From: an uncultured Oscillospiraceae bacterium
Lineage (GTDB): Bacteria > Bacillota_A > Clostridia > Oscillospirales > Oscillospiraceae
Reading direction: 5' to 3'
Assembly: GCA_910579155.1 (NCBI GenBank)
Contig: CAJTTS010000083.1
Coordinates: forward strand, 1 to 13,614
DNA: 13,614 nt
Shown: positions 6,788 through 13,614 of the stretch, in pieces
How positions within the stretch are numbered: the first letter of the stretch is position 1
How the letters are laid out: each line of letters begins with the position of its first letter
The notes under the pieces: model-generated
Databases searched by the model: none
Seen by the model: only the letters and a program-made list of their open reading frames with translations
What the model was told of the DNA's origin: nothing
Position numbers and translations under genes: made by a program

Positions 6788-8146
6788 ATGGCGAAAATTA
6801 GCCGTGTGGAGCCAACCGCTCCTATTCTAAAAAAGCGAAAACGGGTCGCCGCCTATGCCCGCGTCTCGATGGAGAGCGAGAGGATGAACCATTCCCTGTC
6901 CGCACAGGTAAGCTACTACAGTTCGCTCATCCAAAAGAACCCAGAATGGGAATACGCCGGAGTTTATGCAGATGATTTTGTGAGCGGCACAGGAACGGCA
7001 AAGCGTGACGAGTTCAAGCGTATGCTGGATGACTGCGAAGCTGGGAAAATCAACATTATTTTGACAAAGAGCATTTCCAGGTTTGCCAGGAATACAGTGG
7101 ACTTACTGGAAACCGTCCGGCATTTAAAGGACATTGCTGTGGAGGTGCAGTTCGAGCGTGAGCATATCAGCACCTTCAGCGGGGACGGTGAGCTGATGCT
7201 GACGATCCTTGCGTCCTTTGCCCAGGAGGAGAGCCGCTCCATCAGCGACAATGTGAAATGGGGCATCCGCAAACGGATGGCGGAGGGCATTCCAAACGGG
7301 CGCTCCCGTGTGTATGGTTACCGCTGGGAGGGCGATGGCCTTGTCATTGTGCCGGAAGAGGCCGCAGTGGTCCGCAGGATTTTTCAGAACTTCCTTGATG
7401 GAAAATCCCGACTGGAAACGGAACGAGAATTTGCCGCCGAGGGTGTCACCACGAGGGATGGCTGCCGATGGGTGGATTCCAACATCAAGGTTGTTCTTAC
7501 CAACATCACCTATACGGGCAATATGCTCCTGCAAAAAGAGTACATTGCGGACCCCATCAGCAAACAGCGGCGGAAAAACTCTGGTGAACTTCCGCAATAC
7601 TATGTGGAGGACACACATCCAGCCATCATTGACAAAGCCATTTTTGATTATGTGCAGGAGGAAATGGCCCGGCGCAGGGAGCTTGGCTGTTTTGCGAACA
7701 AGTCGCTGAACTTGTCCTGCTTTTCCACAAAAATCAAATGCGGGAATTGTGGACGGAGTTTTTTGCGATCCGCCCGGAAACGGGGAAGTTATGTCATTTG
7801 GACTTGTGGCTCTAAAAAAGGCAGGGGGAAAAGCTGCGGAGCGCGGGACATCCCAGAAAAACTGCTGCAAAGTGTATGTGCCGAAGTCCTCTGTACAGGA
7901 GAATTTGACGGCCTTTCCTTTGCGGAGCGCATTGAGAGTGTAATCATCATCGGAAAAGATACGATGGAGTTCCATTTCTATGGCGGCGAGGTAAAATCCG
8001 TCAAATGGAAATCCCATGCCAAGGAAACAATGTGGACGCCAGAGCGCAAGGCTCTGTGGAGCGAATACAATTGTCGCGGCGGCAGAAACGGCACGGGCCT
8101 GGGGTTCAACGAGTTTACACAGCGGAAGGAGCGTGATGGTGAATGA
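6788..8146 (+). CDS. Large serine recombinase 1 (short form without an obvious coiled-coil arm)
   Basis: A 452-residue site-specific recombinase that would cut attachment sites and join DNA through a phosphoserine link. The N-terminal resolvase domain (about 18-165) has the nucleophile Ser27 in AYARVSMES, the arginine-bearing KSISRFARNTVD (96-105) and the QEESRSIS segment (146-153). A recombinase domain (about 175-300) follows, then a zinc ribbon with Cys318, Cys321, Cys340 and Cys350. After the ribbon the protein goes directly to a short beta-rich end (residues 370-410), with no long heptad coiled coil, unlike its neighbour. GGAAGGAAG at 6772-6780 precedes the ATG by seven bases. TTGACT at 6736-6741 resembles a -35 box, but TATAGT at 6763 is too distant for a standard promoter. 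Its stop overlaps recombinase 2 as ATGA. Confidence 0.92.
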   Translation: MAKISRVEPTAPILKKRKRVAAYARVSMESERMNHSLSAQVSYYSSLIQKNPEWEYAGVYADDFVSGTGTAKRDEFKRMLDDCEAGKINIILTKSISRFARNTVDLLETVRHLKDIAVEVQFEREHISTFSGDGELMLTILASFAQEESRSISDNVKWGIRKRMAEGIPNGRSRVYGYRWEGDGLVIVPEEAAVVRRIFQNFLDGKSRLETEREFAAEGVTTRDGCRWVDSNIKVVLTNITYTGNMLLQKEYIADPISKQRRKNSGELPQYYVEDTHPAIIDKAIFDYVQEEMARRRELGCFANKSLNLSCFSTKIKCGNCGRSFLRSARKRGSYVIWTCGSKKGRGKSCGARDIPEKLLQSVCAEVLCTGEFDGLSFAERIESVIIIGKDTMEFHFYGGEVKSVKWKSHAKETMWTPERKALWSEYNCRGGRNGTGLGFNEFTQRKERDGE

Positions 8147-9717
8147 CAAGGAAAGTAACGGCGATACCCGCCACTATAAACAAATACACTGCCGCTCCCA
8201 TCAACAGCACAAGAAAGCGCCGCGTTGCCGGTTATGCCCGTGTTTCCACGGATCATGAAGACCAGACCACAAGCTACGAGGCGCAGGTTGATTATTACAC
8301 GAATTACATCAAGAGCCGGGATGACTGGGAGTTTGTTGCCATATATACGGATGAAGGCATCTCGGCAACAAATACAAAGAAACGCGAGGGTTTCAAGACC
8401 ATGATAGAGGATGCCCTCGCCGGAAAAATCGACCTTATTGTCACAAAGAGCGTGAGCCGCTTCGCACGGAATACCGTGGACAGCCTTACTACGGTGCGAA
8501 AACTGAAAGATGAGGGCATCGAGATTTATTTTGAGAAAGAAAACATTTGGACGTTGGATTCCAAAGGCGAACTGCTCATTACCATCATGTCCTCGCTGGC
8601 GCAGGAAGAAAGCCGCTCCATTTCGGAGAATGTCACTTGGGGGCAGCGCAAGCGTTTCGCTGATGGCAAGGTCAGCTTTGCCTACAGCCGGGTCCTCGGA
8701 TTGGACAAAGGACCTGACGGTACGATTGTGGTAAATACCGAGCAGGCGAAAACCGTGCGGCTCATCTTTTCCCTTTTTCTCGAAGGGATGAGTCCTCATT
8801 CCATCGCAGCGGAACTTACCAAACGGGGGATCAAGACTCCAGGCGGCAAGGATGTGTGGAATCAGCAGACGGTGCGCCGGATGCTTTCCAACGAGAAATA
8901 CAAAGGTGATGCCCTTTTGCAGAAGGAGTTCACAGTGGACTTCCTCAACAAAAAGATGAAAAAGAACGAGGGTGAAGTTCCCCAGTATTATGTGGAGGGG
9001 AATCACGAAGCCATCATCCCGCCTGCGGTGTTCGATTTGGTGCAGGCGGAACTGGAGAAGCGCAGGAACGGCAGTTCCCGATATAGCGGCGTGAGCATTT
9101 TCTCGAACAAGATAAAATGCGCCGACTGCGGCGGATGGTTCGGCTCTAAGGTCTGGCATTCGACCGATAGATACCGCAGGGTGATATACCGCTGCAACCG
9201 GAAGTACAAGGAGAACCGCTGCGAAACTTCCCATGTTACAGAGGATGAGGTCAAGGCGGCGTTCGTTTCGGCATATAACCAGCTTGTGTCTGAGAAGGCA
9301 GAGATTATCGCAAATGCGCAGATCATCCGCCAGACCCTCTGCCGGACGGATGCTTTAGAGGAAGAAAAGCACACACTGGAGGATGAGATGTCCGTAGTAG
9401 TCGAGATGGCGCAGAGCATCATTGCTGAAAATGCCCGTATCGCGCAGAACCAGGACGAGTACCAGAAGCGTTACGATGCTTTGATGGAACGCTACGATGC
9501 CGCCAGAGCGCGGCACGGTGAAGTGGTCGATGCCATTACAGCAAAGGTTGCCCAGAGTGAACGGCTGTCGAACTTCATTGAGGTCATGCAAGTGCAGAAG
9601 GGGATTCTGGCCGAGTTTGATGAGCGGCTCTGGGGCAGCATGGTGGATTTCGTTACGGTTGGCAGGAAGAAAGAAATCACGATAACCTTCCGCAATGGAA
9701 CGGAAATCACGGCATAG
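8143..9717 (+). CDS. Large serine recombinase 2 (with C-terminal coiled coil)
   Basis: A 524-residue recombinase of the same superfamily but clearly different in sequence from the first. The catalytic domain (about 26-172) carries Ser35 in GYARVSTDHED, KSVSRFARNTVDS (102-114) and QEESRSIS (154-161). The recombinase domain spans about 180-310, and the zinc ribbon uses Cys326, Cys329, Cys351 and Cys360. Residues about 404-485 are a long charged helix typical of the coiled-coil arm that controls synapsis and direction in large serine integrases. The short beta-rich end (500-524: VDFVTVGRKKEITITFRNGTEI) is also family-typical. It starts in an ATGA overlap with recombinase 1; the nearest AAGGAG (8126-8131) is somewhat far, so coupling is likely. 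It ends about 200 bases from the presumed attachment junction, the usual place for an integrase gene. Confidence 0.93.
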   Translation: MTRKVTAIPATINKYTAAPINSTRKRRVAGYARVSTDHEDQTTSYEAQVDYYTNYIKSRDDWEFVAIYTDEGISATNTKKREGFKTMIEDALAGKIDLIVTKSVSRFARNTVDSLTTVRKLKDEGIEIYFEKENIWTLDSKGELLITIMSSLAQEESRSISENVTWGQRKRFADGKVSFAYSRVLGLDKGPDGTIVVNTEQAKTVRLIFSLFLEGMSPHSIAAELTKRGIKTPGGKDVWNQQTVRRMLSNEKYKGDALLQKEFTVDFLNKKMKKNEGEVPQYYVEGNHEAIIPPAVFDLVQAELEKRRNGSSRYSGVSIFSNKIKCADCGGWFGSKVWHSTDRYRRVIYRCNRKYKENRCETSHVTEDEVKAAFVSAYNQLVSEKAEIIANAQIIRQTLCRTDALEEEKHTLEDEMSVVVEMAQSIIAENARIAQNQDEYQKRYDALMERYDAARARHGEVVDAITAKVAQSERLSNFIEVMQVQKGILAEFDERLWGSMVDFVTVGRKKEITITFRNGTEITA

Positions 9718-9720
9718 GGA

Positions 9721-9753
9721 AAGGCACCCCGCTTCGGCGGGATGTCCTTCTTT
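9721..9753 (+). terminator. Terminator-like hairpin after recombinase 2
   Basis: CCCGC (9728-9732), a TTCG tetraloop and GCGGG (9737-9741) form a tight hairpin. After one C/A mismatch it extends by four pairs (9723-9726 with 9743-9746). The following tract is CTTCTTTC, poorer than a pure T run, so termination may be partial. It lies immediately after the recombinase stop. Confidence 0.65.
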
Positions 9754-9922
9754 CAGAAAAGCTATAGGTCAATACCGTTATGGGCAAATTTTGAAGAAAA
9801 CATTTTATGACGATTGCGCCTCAATCGTTATGAGGGTGGTGCATTTGCACCTGGCATAGGTTCATCGTTAAGAGAGTACATTTTGGATTTCGTTACATTG
9901 TATCATTTATAGGACGGCAACA
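9754..9922 (+). other. Non-coding right end of the inserted element (putative attachment-site region)
   Basis: About 170 AT-richer bases with no plausible gene lie between the recombinase terminator and the resumption of the methylase reading frame. The junction is placed at about 9920-9923: from GAG at 9923 the sequence reads EPSMGIGNFF, a methylase motif I expected to be preceded by a hydrophobic residue, whereas the codons just upstream (IIYRTAT) do not fit. The region holds a perfect GGTGCA-TT-TGCACC dyad (9838-9851), a CCTCA...TGAGG dyad (9819-9835) and repeated short CGTTA words. These could be recombinase binding sites. The left end lies outside the window, so the core dinucleotide cannot be defined. 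Confidence 0.55.
9838..9851. repeat. Perfect 14-base dyad GGTGCA-TT-TGCACC
   Basis: Six perfectly complementary bases flank a two-base centre, about 70 bases inside the presumed element end. There is no T tract after it, so it is not a terminator. The symmetric shape fits a DNA-binding site for a dimeric protein such as a recombinase or the nearby helix-turn-helix protein. Function is inferred from position only. Confidence 0.6.
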
Positions 9923-10951
9923 GAGCCCTCCATGGGCATCGGCAACTTTTTTGGCCTTCTGCCGGAGTCTCTGGCCGGGGCCAAGCTGTACGGCGTGGAG
10001 CTGGACAGCCTCACCGGGCGCATGGCCCGCCAGCTCTACCAGAACGCCGACATCACCGTGGACGGCTTTGAAACCACCAGCCAACGGGATTTCTATGATC
10101 TAGCGGTAGGTAACGTACCCTTCGGGCAGTACCATGTCAACGACCCCGCCTATAACAGGCTGGGCTTCAACATCCACAACTACTTTTTCGCCAAGGCGCT
10201 GGACCAGGTGCGCCCTGGCGGCATTGTGGCCTTTGTCACCAGCCGCTACACCATGGACGCCAAGGATTCCACCGTGCGCAAATATCTGGCGGAGCGGGCC
10301 GACCTGCTGGGGGCCATTCGTCTGCCCAACAACGCTTTTAAGGACAATGCCGGAACCAAAGTAGTGTCCGACATCATCTTTTTGCAAAAGCGGGACCGCC
10401 CCGCCGTTGAATTGCCAAGCTGGGTAGGGGTAGGTAAAAATGAACATGGCTTCAAGATCAACAATTATTTTCTGGAACACCCAAGCATGGTTCTGGGTCA
10501 GTCCACATCTGAGAACACCCAGTACGCCTTACAGGACTATACTGTGATCCCCATTGAGGTCGCAAACCTTTCCGAGCAGCTTACCGGGGCCATTCAGAAC
10601 CTCTCCCCACCTGATAAAGAACTGCTGGAACTGGATGCGGCGGATGAGCAGACCGGCGAAGTGCTGGAATCCATACCCGCCGACCCCTCTGTGCGCAATT
10701 TCAGCTACACACTGCATGAGGGCAGACTCTATTTCCGCGAGAATTCCCGCATGACGCGGGTGGAAATGGGCAAGGTGCCTGTCGAACGCGTCAAGGGCAT
10801 GATCGCCATTCGGGACAGTTCCCGGAGGCTCATCGACCTCCAACTGCAAAACACCAGGGACGATGAAGTGAAGGCGGAACAGGCAAAGCTCAACCGGCTC
10901 TATGACCAAATTCACAAAAAAATACGGGCTGTTGAACAGTTTGGGCAATAA
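9923..10951 (+). pseudogene. Fragment of conjugative-element N6-adenine methylase/helicase gene, methylase part
   Basis: This is the first visible part of a very large gene. The frame enters at EPSMGIGNFFG, an S-adenosylmethionine-binding motif I, and continues through GVELDSLTGRMARQLY and DLAVGNVPFGQY, a motif IV variant of the N6-adenine methylase (N/D)PP(Y/F) type. It then runs to RPGGIVAFVTSRYTMD and SDIIFLQKRDRP. Proteins joining this methylase to a DEAD/SNF2-like helicase are typical of Tn1549-like integrative conjugative elements. Everything upstream of motif I is missing, replaced by the phage-like element. The first ATG (9932) has no ribosome binding site, so it is not a credible new start. 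The frame ends at 10951 after a frameshift: from about 10910 the residues no longer match the family pattern. Confidence 0.85.
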
Positions 10952-12662
10952 GATGGCCTTTGAGCAGGATTCCGCCTACCCCTTGCTGTGTTCGCTGGAG
11001 GTGCTGGACGATGAGGGCAATCTGGAGCGCAAGGCGGATATGTTCACCAAGCGCACCATACAGAACCGCCGCGCCGTCACCAGCGTGGACACGGCGGTGG
11101 AGGCCCTGGCGGTGTCCATCGGGGAGAAGGCCCGGGTGGACCTGGAGTACATGGCCGGTCTGATGGGCGGGCCGGAGAAAATTCCACAGATCGTGGTCGA
11201 TTTGGAGGGCGTCATTTTCAAAGACCCTGCCACCGGCCCCTTTGATTTGAAGGAGGACAGGGAGAGCGCCCTGCGGGGCTGGCAGGCGGCGGACGAATAC
11301 CTGTCCGGCGACGTGCGGCGGAAGCTGGCCCAGGCCCGCCTCATGGCGGAGGAACACCCGGAGTTCGAGGTCAATGTGGAGAAGCTGGAGCAGATACAGC
11401 CCAAGGACCTCACCGCGTCGGAGATCAGCGTCCGCATTGGCGCGTCCTGGATCGACCGGTCATACTATCAGCAGTTCATGTATGAGCTGTGTCAGACCCC
11501 GGAAAAGCTGCGGGGTGACAAGATCAAGCTGATGTACTCCGATTCCTCCGGCGAGTGGCGGGTGCTGAACAAGAGCGCCGACAGCAAGGATAACGTCCGT
11601 GTCCACACCACCTACGGCACCAAACGGATTAACGCCTATGAGATCTTTGAGGCGGCACTGAACCAGCGTGATGTGCGTATTTTTGATAAAAAGTGGGTGG
11701 ATGGGAAAGAAACCCGCGTTCTCAACGAGAAGCAGACCATGATTGCCCAGCAAAAGCAGGAGGCCATCGGTGAGGCGTTCAAGGATTGGATTTTCAAGGA
11801 CCCGGAGCGCCGGGAGGCCCTGTGCAAAAAATACAACCAGATGTTCAACAACATCCGGCCCCGCGAATATGACGGTTCCCACATCAATTTTGTAGGCATG
11901 AACCCGGAGATCAGCCTGCGGCCCCATCAGCGCAACGCCGTGGCCCATATCCTCTACGGCAAAAACACGCTGCTGGCCCACTGTGTGGGCGCGGGCAAGA
12001 CCTATGAGATGGTGGCCGCCGCCATGGAGAGCAAGCGGCTGGGCCTATGCCAGAAATCCCTTTTCGTCGTCCCCAACCATTTGACGGAGCAGTGGGGAGG
12101 CGATTTTTTGCGCCTTTATCCCGGCGCAAAGGTGCTGGTTGCCACCAAAAAGGACTTTGAGCCCAAGCGCCGCCGCAAGTTCTGTGCCCGGATCGCCACC
12201 GGGGACTATGACGCGGTTATCATCGGGCACAGCCAGTTTGAGAAGATCCCCCTGTCCCCGGAACGCCAGAAGGCCGTTATTCAAAACCAGATTGACGAGA
12301 TCATGGAGGCCGTCCGGGAGGCCAAGGAGGATGACGGGGACCGTTTCACCGTCAAGCAGTTGGAAAAGACCAAGAAAAATCTGGAGGCCAAACTGAAACG
12401 GCTGACCGAGAGTAAGAAAAAAGACAATGTGGTAACGTTTGAGGAGCTGGGTGTGGACCGGCTGTTTGTGGACGAAGCACATTCGTTCAAAAATTTGTTC
12501 CTCCACACAAAAATGAGCCGTGTGGCGGGCATCGCCCAGACGGACGCCCAGAAATCCAGCGATATGTTTGGCAAATGCCGATACATGGATGAGATCACCG
12601 GGGGCCGGGGCATCACCTTTGCCACGGGGACGCCCATCTCGAACAGTATGGTCGAGCTCTAC
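10902..12662 (+). pseudogene. Continuation of the same gene: DEAD/SNF2-type helicase part, cut by an intron
   Basis: The frame is offset from the methylase part by a net extra base at about 10907-10910; [10 protein letters not shown] directly continues LNRLYD once that base is ignored. Numbering from the 10902 ATG, residues about 338-352 ([15 protein letters not shown]) form a Q-like motif. Walker A is HCVGAGKT (360-367), the DEAH box is VDEAHSFKN (523-531) and motif III is [14 protein letters not shown] (574-587). Motifs IV-VI are absent because a group II intron starts after the Tyr587 codon; the VRP-stop that follows is intron sequence. There is no ribosome binding site before 10902, so this is not a separate gene. 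If the intron splices, the downstream half would be rejoined, but the frameshift and the upstream insertion still disrupt the protein. Confidence 0.88.
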
Positions 12663-13280
12663 GTGCGCCCATAAGGGCATATATCAAATGCCGCCTTGAG
12701 CAAGCGGCGGGAAGAAAGGTATCAAAGAAAGGCAGGTGAAAAAATACCCCGTCATCCCACACCTTATCCGGAAGGGGAAACCCAATGGGGAGTGCAGCAT
12801 GGTGTCGCTGTAATTGCAGCGGATATAGCGCAGACAATAAGTTTCTAAAACTGCTCTATATAGGGATGAAAATTCGCGTATGAGGATGAAAGCTAAACTG
12901 CTTGATTGACAGCCAGAGCTGGGAAATATCCGACGTCTACGTGTGAAAGAAGCTGAAACACACGTCATCTTGGCACTTGTCATGTGTATAGGGGCAAGTG
13001 CGTGATATTCAGGGTGCAGCACCTCCAGATAGAGGAAAATGGCGAACGTCACATGGGAAAACCCCTTTACCGACAACGCGAAATGCTCATTTGATATATG
13101 CTACTGGGGATTGCCTAAACCCGCAGCCAGCGGGCAGGGCAACACAGCTTCCATAGTAGTCTGAGAACCCTGAATCAACAGGGATAGCCGTAAAAACGGA
13201 AGCGGGAAAGCCGCTCACATGGCGAAGGGAAGCAGTCTGTTTCTTCAATACAAAAATGAAAGGATGGTGCGTGAGGCACT
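12663..13280 (+). ncRNA. Group II intron RNA, domains I to start of IV
   Basis: No gene occupies these 618 bases; they hold ribozyme RNA. Bases 12677-12690 (GCATATATCAAATG) are perfectly complementary to 13088-13101. This long-range pairing over about 400 bases is the basal helix of domain I. The next segment has hairpins expected for domains II-III, for example CCCTG (13168-13172) with CAGGG (13179-13183). AGCGG (13201-13205) pairs with CCGCT (13211-13215), ahead of CACATGGCGAAGGG, a stretch common just before intron maturase genes. The 5' exon ends CTCTAC, the presumed IBS1. TAGAG at 13030-13034 could be part of EBS1, but the pair at the splice site would be mismatched, so I leave EBS1 open. 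Confidence 0.85.
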
Positions 13281-13614
13281 ATGCGAAATCCAACTGATGT
13301 ATTGAATAGTTTAAGCGATAAATCGAAAAATCTCATGTACAAGTTTGAACGGCTATACCGCAACTTGTACAACCCGGAGTTTTATCTGCTGGCTTACAAA
13401 AATATCTACGCAAATGATGGCAGCATGACGCCGGGGGTGGATGGCGTAACCACCGATGGTATGAGCTTGGAACGCATTGACAAAATTATTGCGTCACTGA
13501 AAGACCACTCGTACCGCCCAAACCCAGCCCGCCGCACCTATACCGCCAAGAAGAATAACCCGGCGAAAAAGCGGCCGCTTGGCATTCCATCCGGGGATGA
13601 CAAGCTCGTGCAGG
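13281..13614 (+). CDS. ltrA: Group II intron reverse transcriptase/maturase (5' part, runs off the window)
   Basis: An open frame of 111 complete codons continues past the window edge. It would encode the intron protein that assists splicing and copies the intron into DNA. Residues 28-60 (NLYNPEFYLLAYKNIYANDGSMTPGVDGVTTDG) are the RT-0/RT-1 region. Residues 79-111 (RPNPARRTYTAKKNNPAKKRPLGIPSGDDKLVQ) lead into RT-2. The catalytic YADD box, the maturase domain X and any endonuclease domain lie beyond the window. The ATG at 13281 is the only sensible start: an in-frame TGA lies at 13272-13274, and GTGAGG at 13271-13276 can serve as ribosome binding site. The ltrA symbol denotes the general family, not a close match to the lactococcal protein. 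Confidence 0.92.
   Translation, partial: MRNPTDVLNSLSDKSKNLMYKFERLYRNLYNPEFYLLAYKNIYANDGSMTPGVDGVTTDGMSLERIDKIIASLKDHSYRPNPARRTYTAKKNNPAKKRPLGIPSGDDKLVQ

Larger units (their letters stand above)
9644..9896 (+). repeat. Direct repeat TGGATTTCGTTAC in the recombinase 2 end and the non-coding end
   Basis: The 13-base word occurs at 9644-9656, within the last codons of recombinase 2, and again at 9884-9896, about 27 bases before the element junction. A 13-base match would be rare by chance inside 300 bases, though not across the whole window. It may be a recombinase half-site, a local duplication or coincidence. Confidence 0.45.
1..9922 (+). mobile_element. Right part of an integrated prophage or phage-like element with serine recombinases
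   Basis: Tail genes, lysis cassette and a paired serine recombinase cassette follow one another on one strand and end where a foreign gene resumes mid-frame at about 9923. The order tail, holin, endolysin, integrase, attachment end is normal for temperate phages of Clostridia. The element extends left beyond the window. The recombinase cassette has lower GC than the tail genes, so it might instead be a separate element next to phage remnants. I favour a single prophage because no second boundary is visible between 5978 and 6146. Confidence 0.65.
12663..13614 (+). mobile_element. Group II intron, 5' part, inserted in the helicase gene
   Basis: The intron begins with GTGCG (12663), matching the GUGYG 5' consensus, directly after a full Tyr codon of the helicase. 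It contains a structured leader of about 620 bases and then the start of a reverse transcriptase/maturase gene. It runs off the window, so domains V-VI and the 3' splice site are not seen. Its strand matches the host gene, as needed for splicing from that transcript. Confidence 0.9.

Noticed and set aside
7978..9234. A 418-codon minus-strand frame opposite recombinase 2
   Set aside because: It lies opposite a well-conserved serine recombinase, has no convincing ribosome binding site or domain, and spans the boundary of both recombinase genes.
9932..9970. ATG at 9932 as a new functional start for the methylase fragment
   Set aside because: No ribosome binding site precedes it, and it lies inside methylase motif I, so any product would lack the start of the cofactor-binding fold.
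13021..13045. TAGAG at 13030-13034 as the intron EBS1
   Set aside because: It pairs with five of the six IBS1 bases (CTCTAC) but mismatches at the splice-site base, and its place in a domain I loop could not be confirmed by eye.

Overview
The window looks like a stack of mobile DNA from a high-GC gut Firmicute, probably an Oscillospiraceae/Clostridia-type genome. That lineage call is inference from gene families, GC-rich codon use and strong AGGAGG-type ribosome binding sites; no taxonomic marker is present. All genes I support lie on the + strand.

Region 1 (1-4136) is the end of a siphophage tail module: the last codons of a probable tape-measure gene, a distal tail (Dit-like) protein, a baseplate hub/Tal-like protein and a 725-residue collar-domain tail fibre. 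These genes overlap by 4-14 bases and so form one transcription unit, closed by an intrinsic terminator at 4151-4187. Region 2 (4218-5977) is the lysis cassette: a holin whose stop overlaps the start of an amidase-glucosaminidase-SH3 endolysin, closed by a second terminator at 6009-6045.

Region 3 (6147-9717) has visibly lower GC. It is a compact site-specific recombination cassette: a helix-turn-helix/double zinc-finger protein, a 59-residue SHOCT-like protein and two different large serine recombinases joined by an ATGA overlap, followed by a terminator-like hairpin. About 200 non-coding bases with short dyads (9718-9922) then run into the interior of an unrelated gene. This is the layout expected for the right attachment end of a prophage, or of a recombinase-driven element, inserted within a coding sequence.

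Region 4 (9923-12662) is the interrupted target: a large N6-adenine-methylase plus DEAD/SNF2-type helicase gene of the kind carried by Tn1549-like conjugative elements. The visible part starts mid-methylase at motif I, has a net +1 frameshift near 10907-10910, and is cut again at 12662/12663, directly after helicase motif III. Region 5 (12663 to the window end) is a group II intron: a GUGCG 5' end, a 14-bp domain I basal helix and the start of its reverse transcriptase at 13281.

Read together, a phage-like element carrying two serine recombinases sits in a conjugative-element gene that also hosts a retrotransposing intron and has drifted out of frame. Nothing here is an obvious new defence or signalling system. 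The points most worth a second look are the nested insertions in one gene, the paired unequal recombinases with their two small companion genes, and the mosaic tail fibre.
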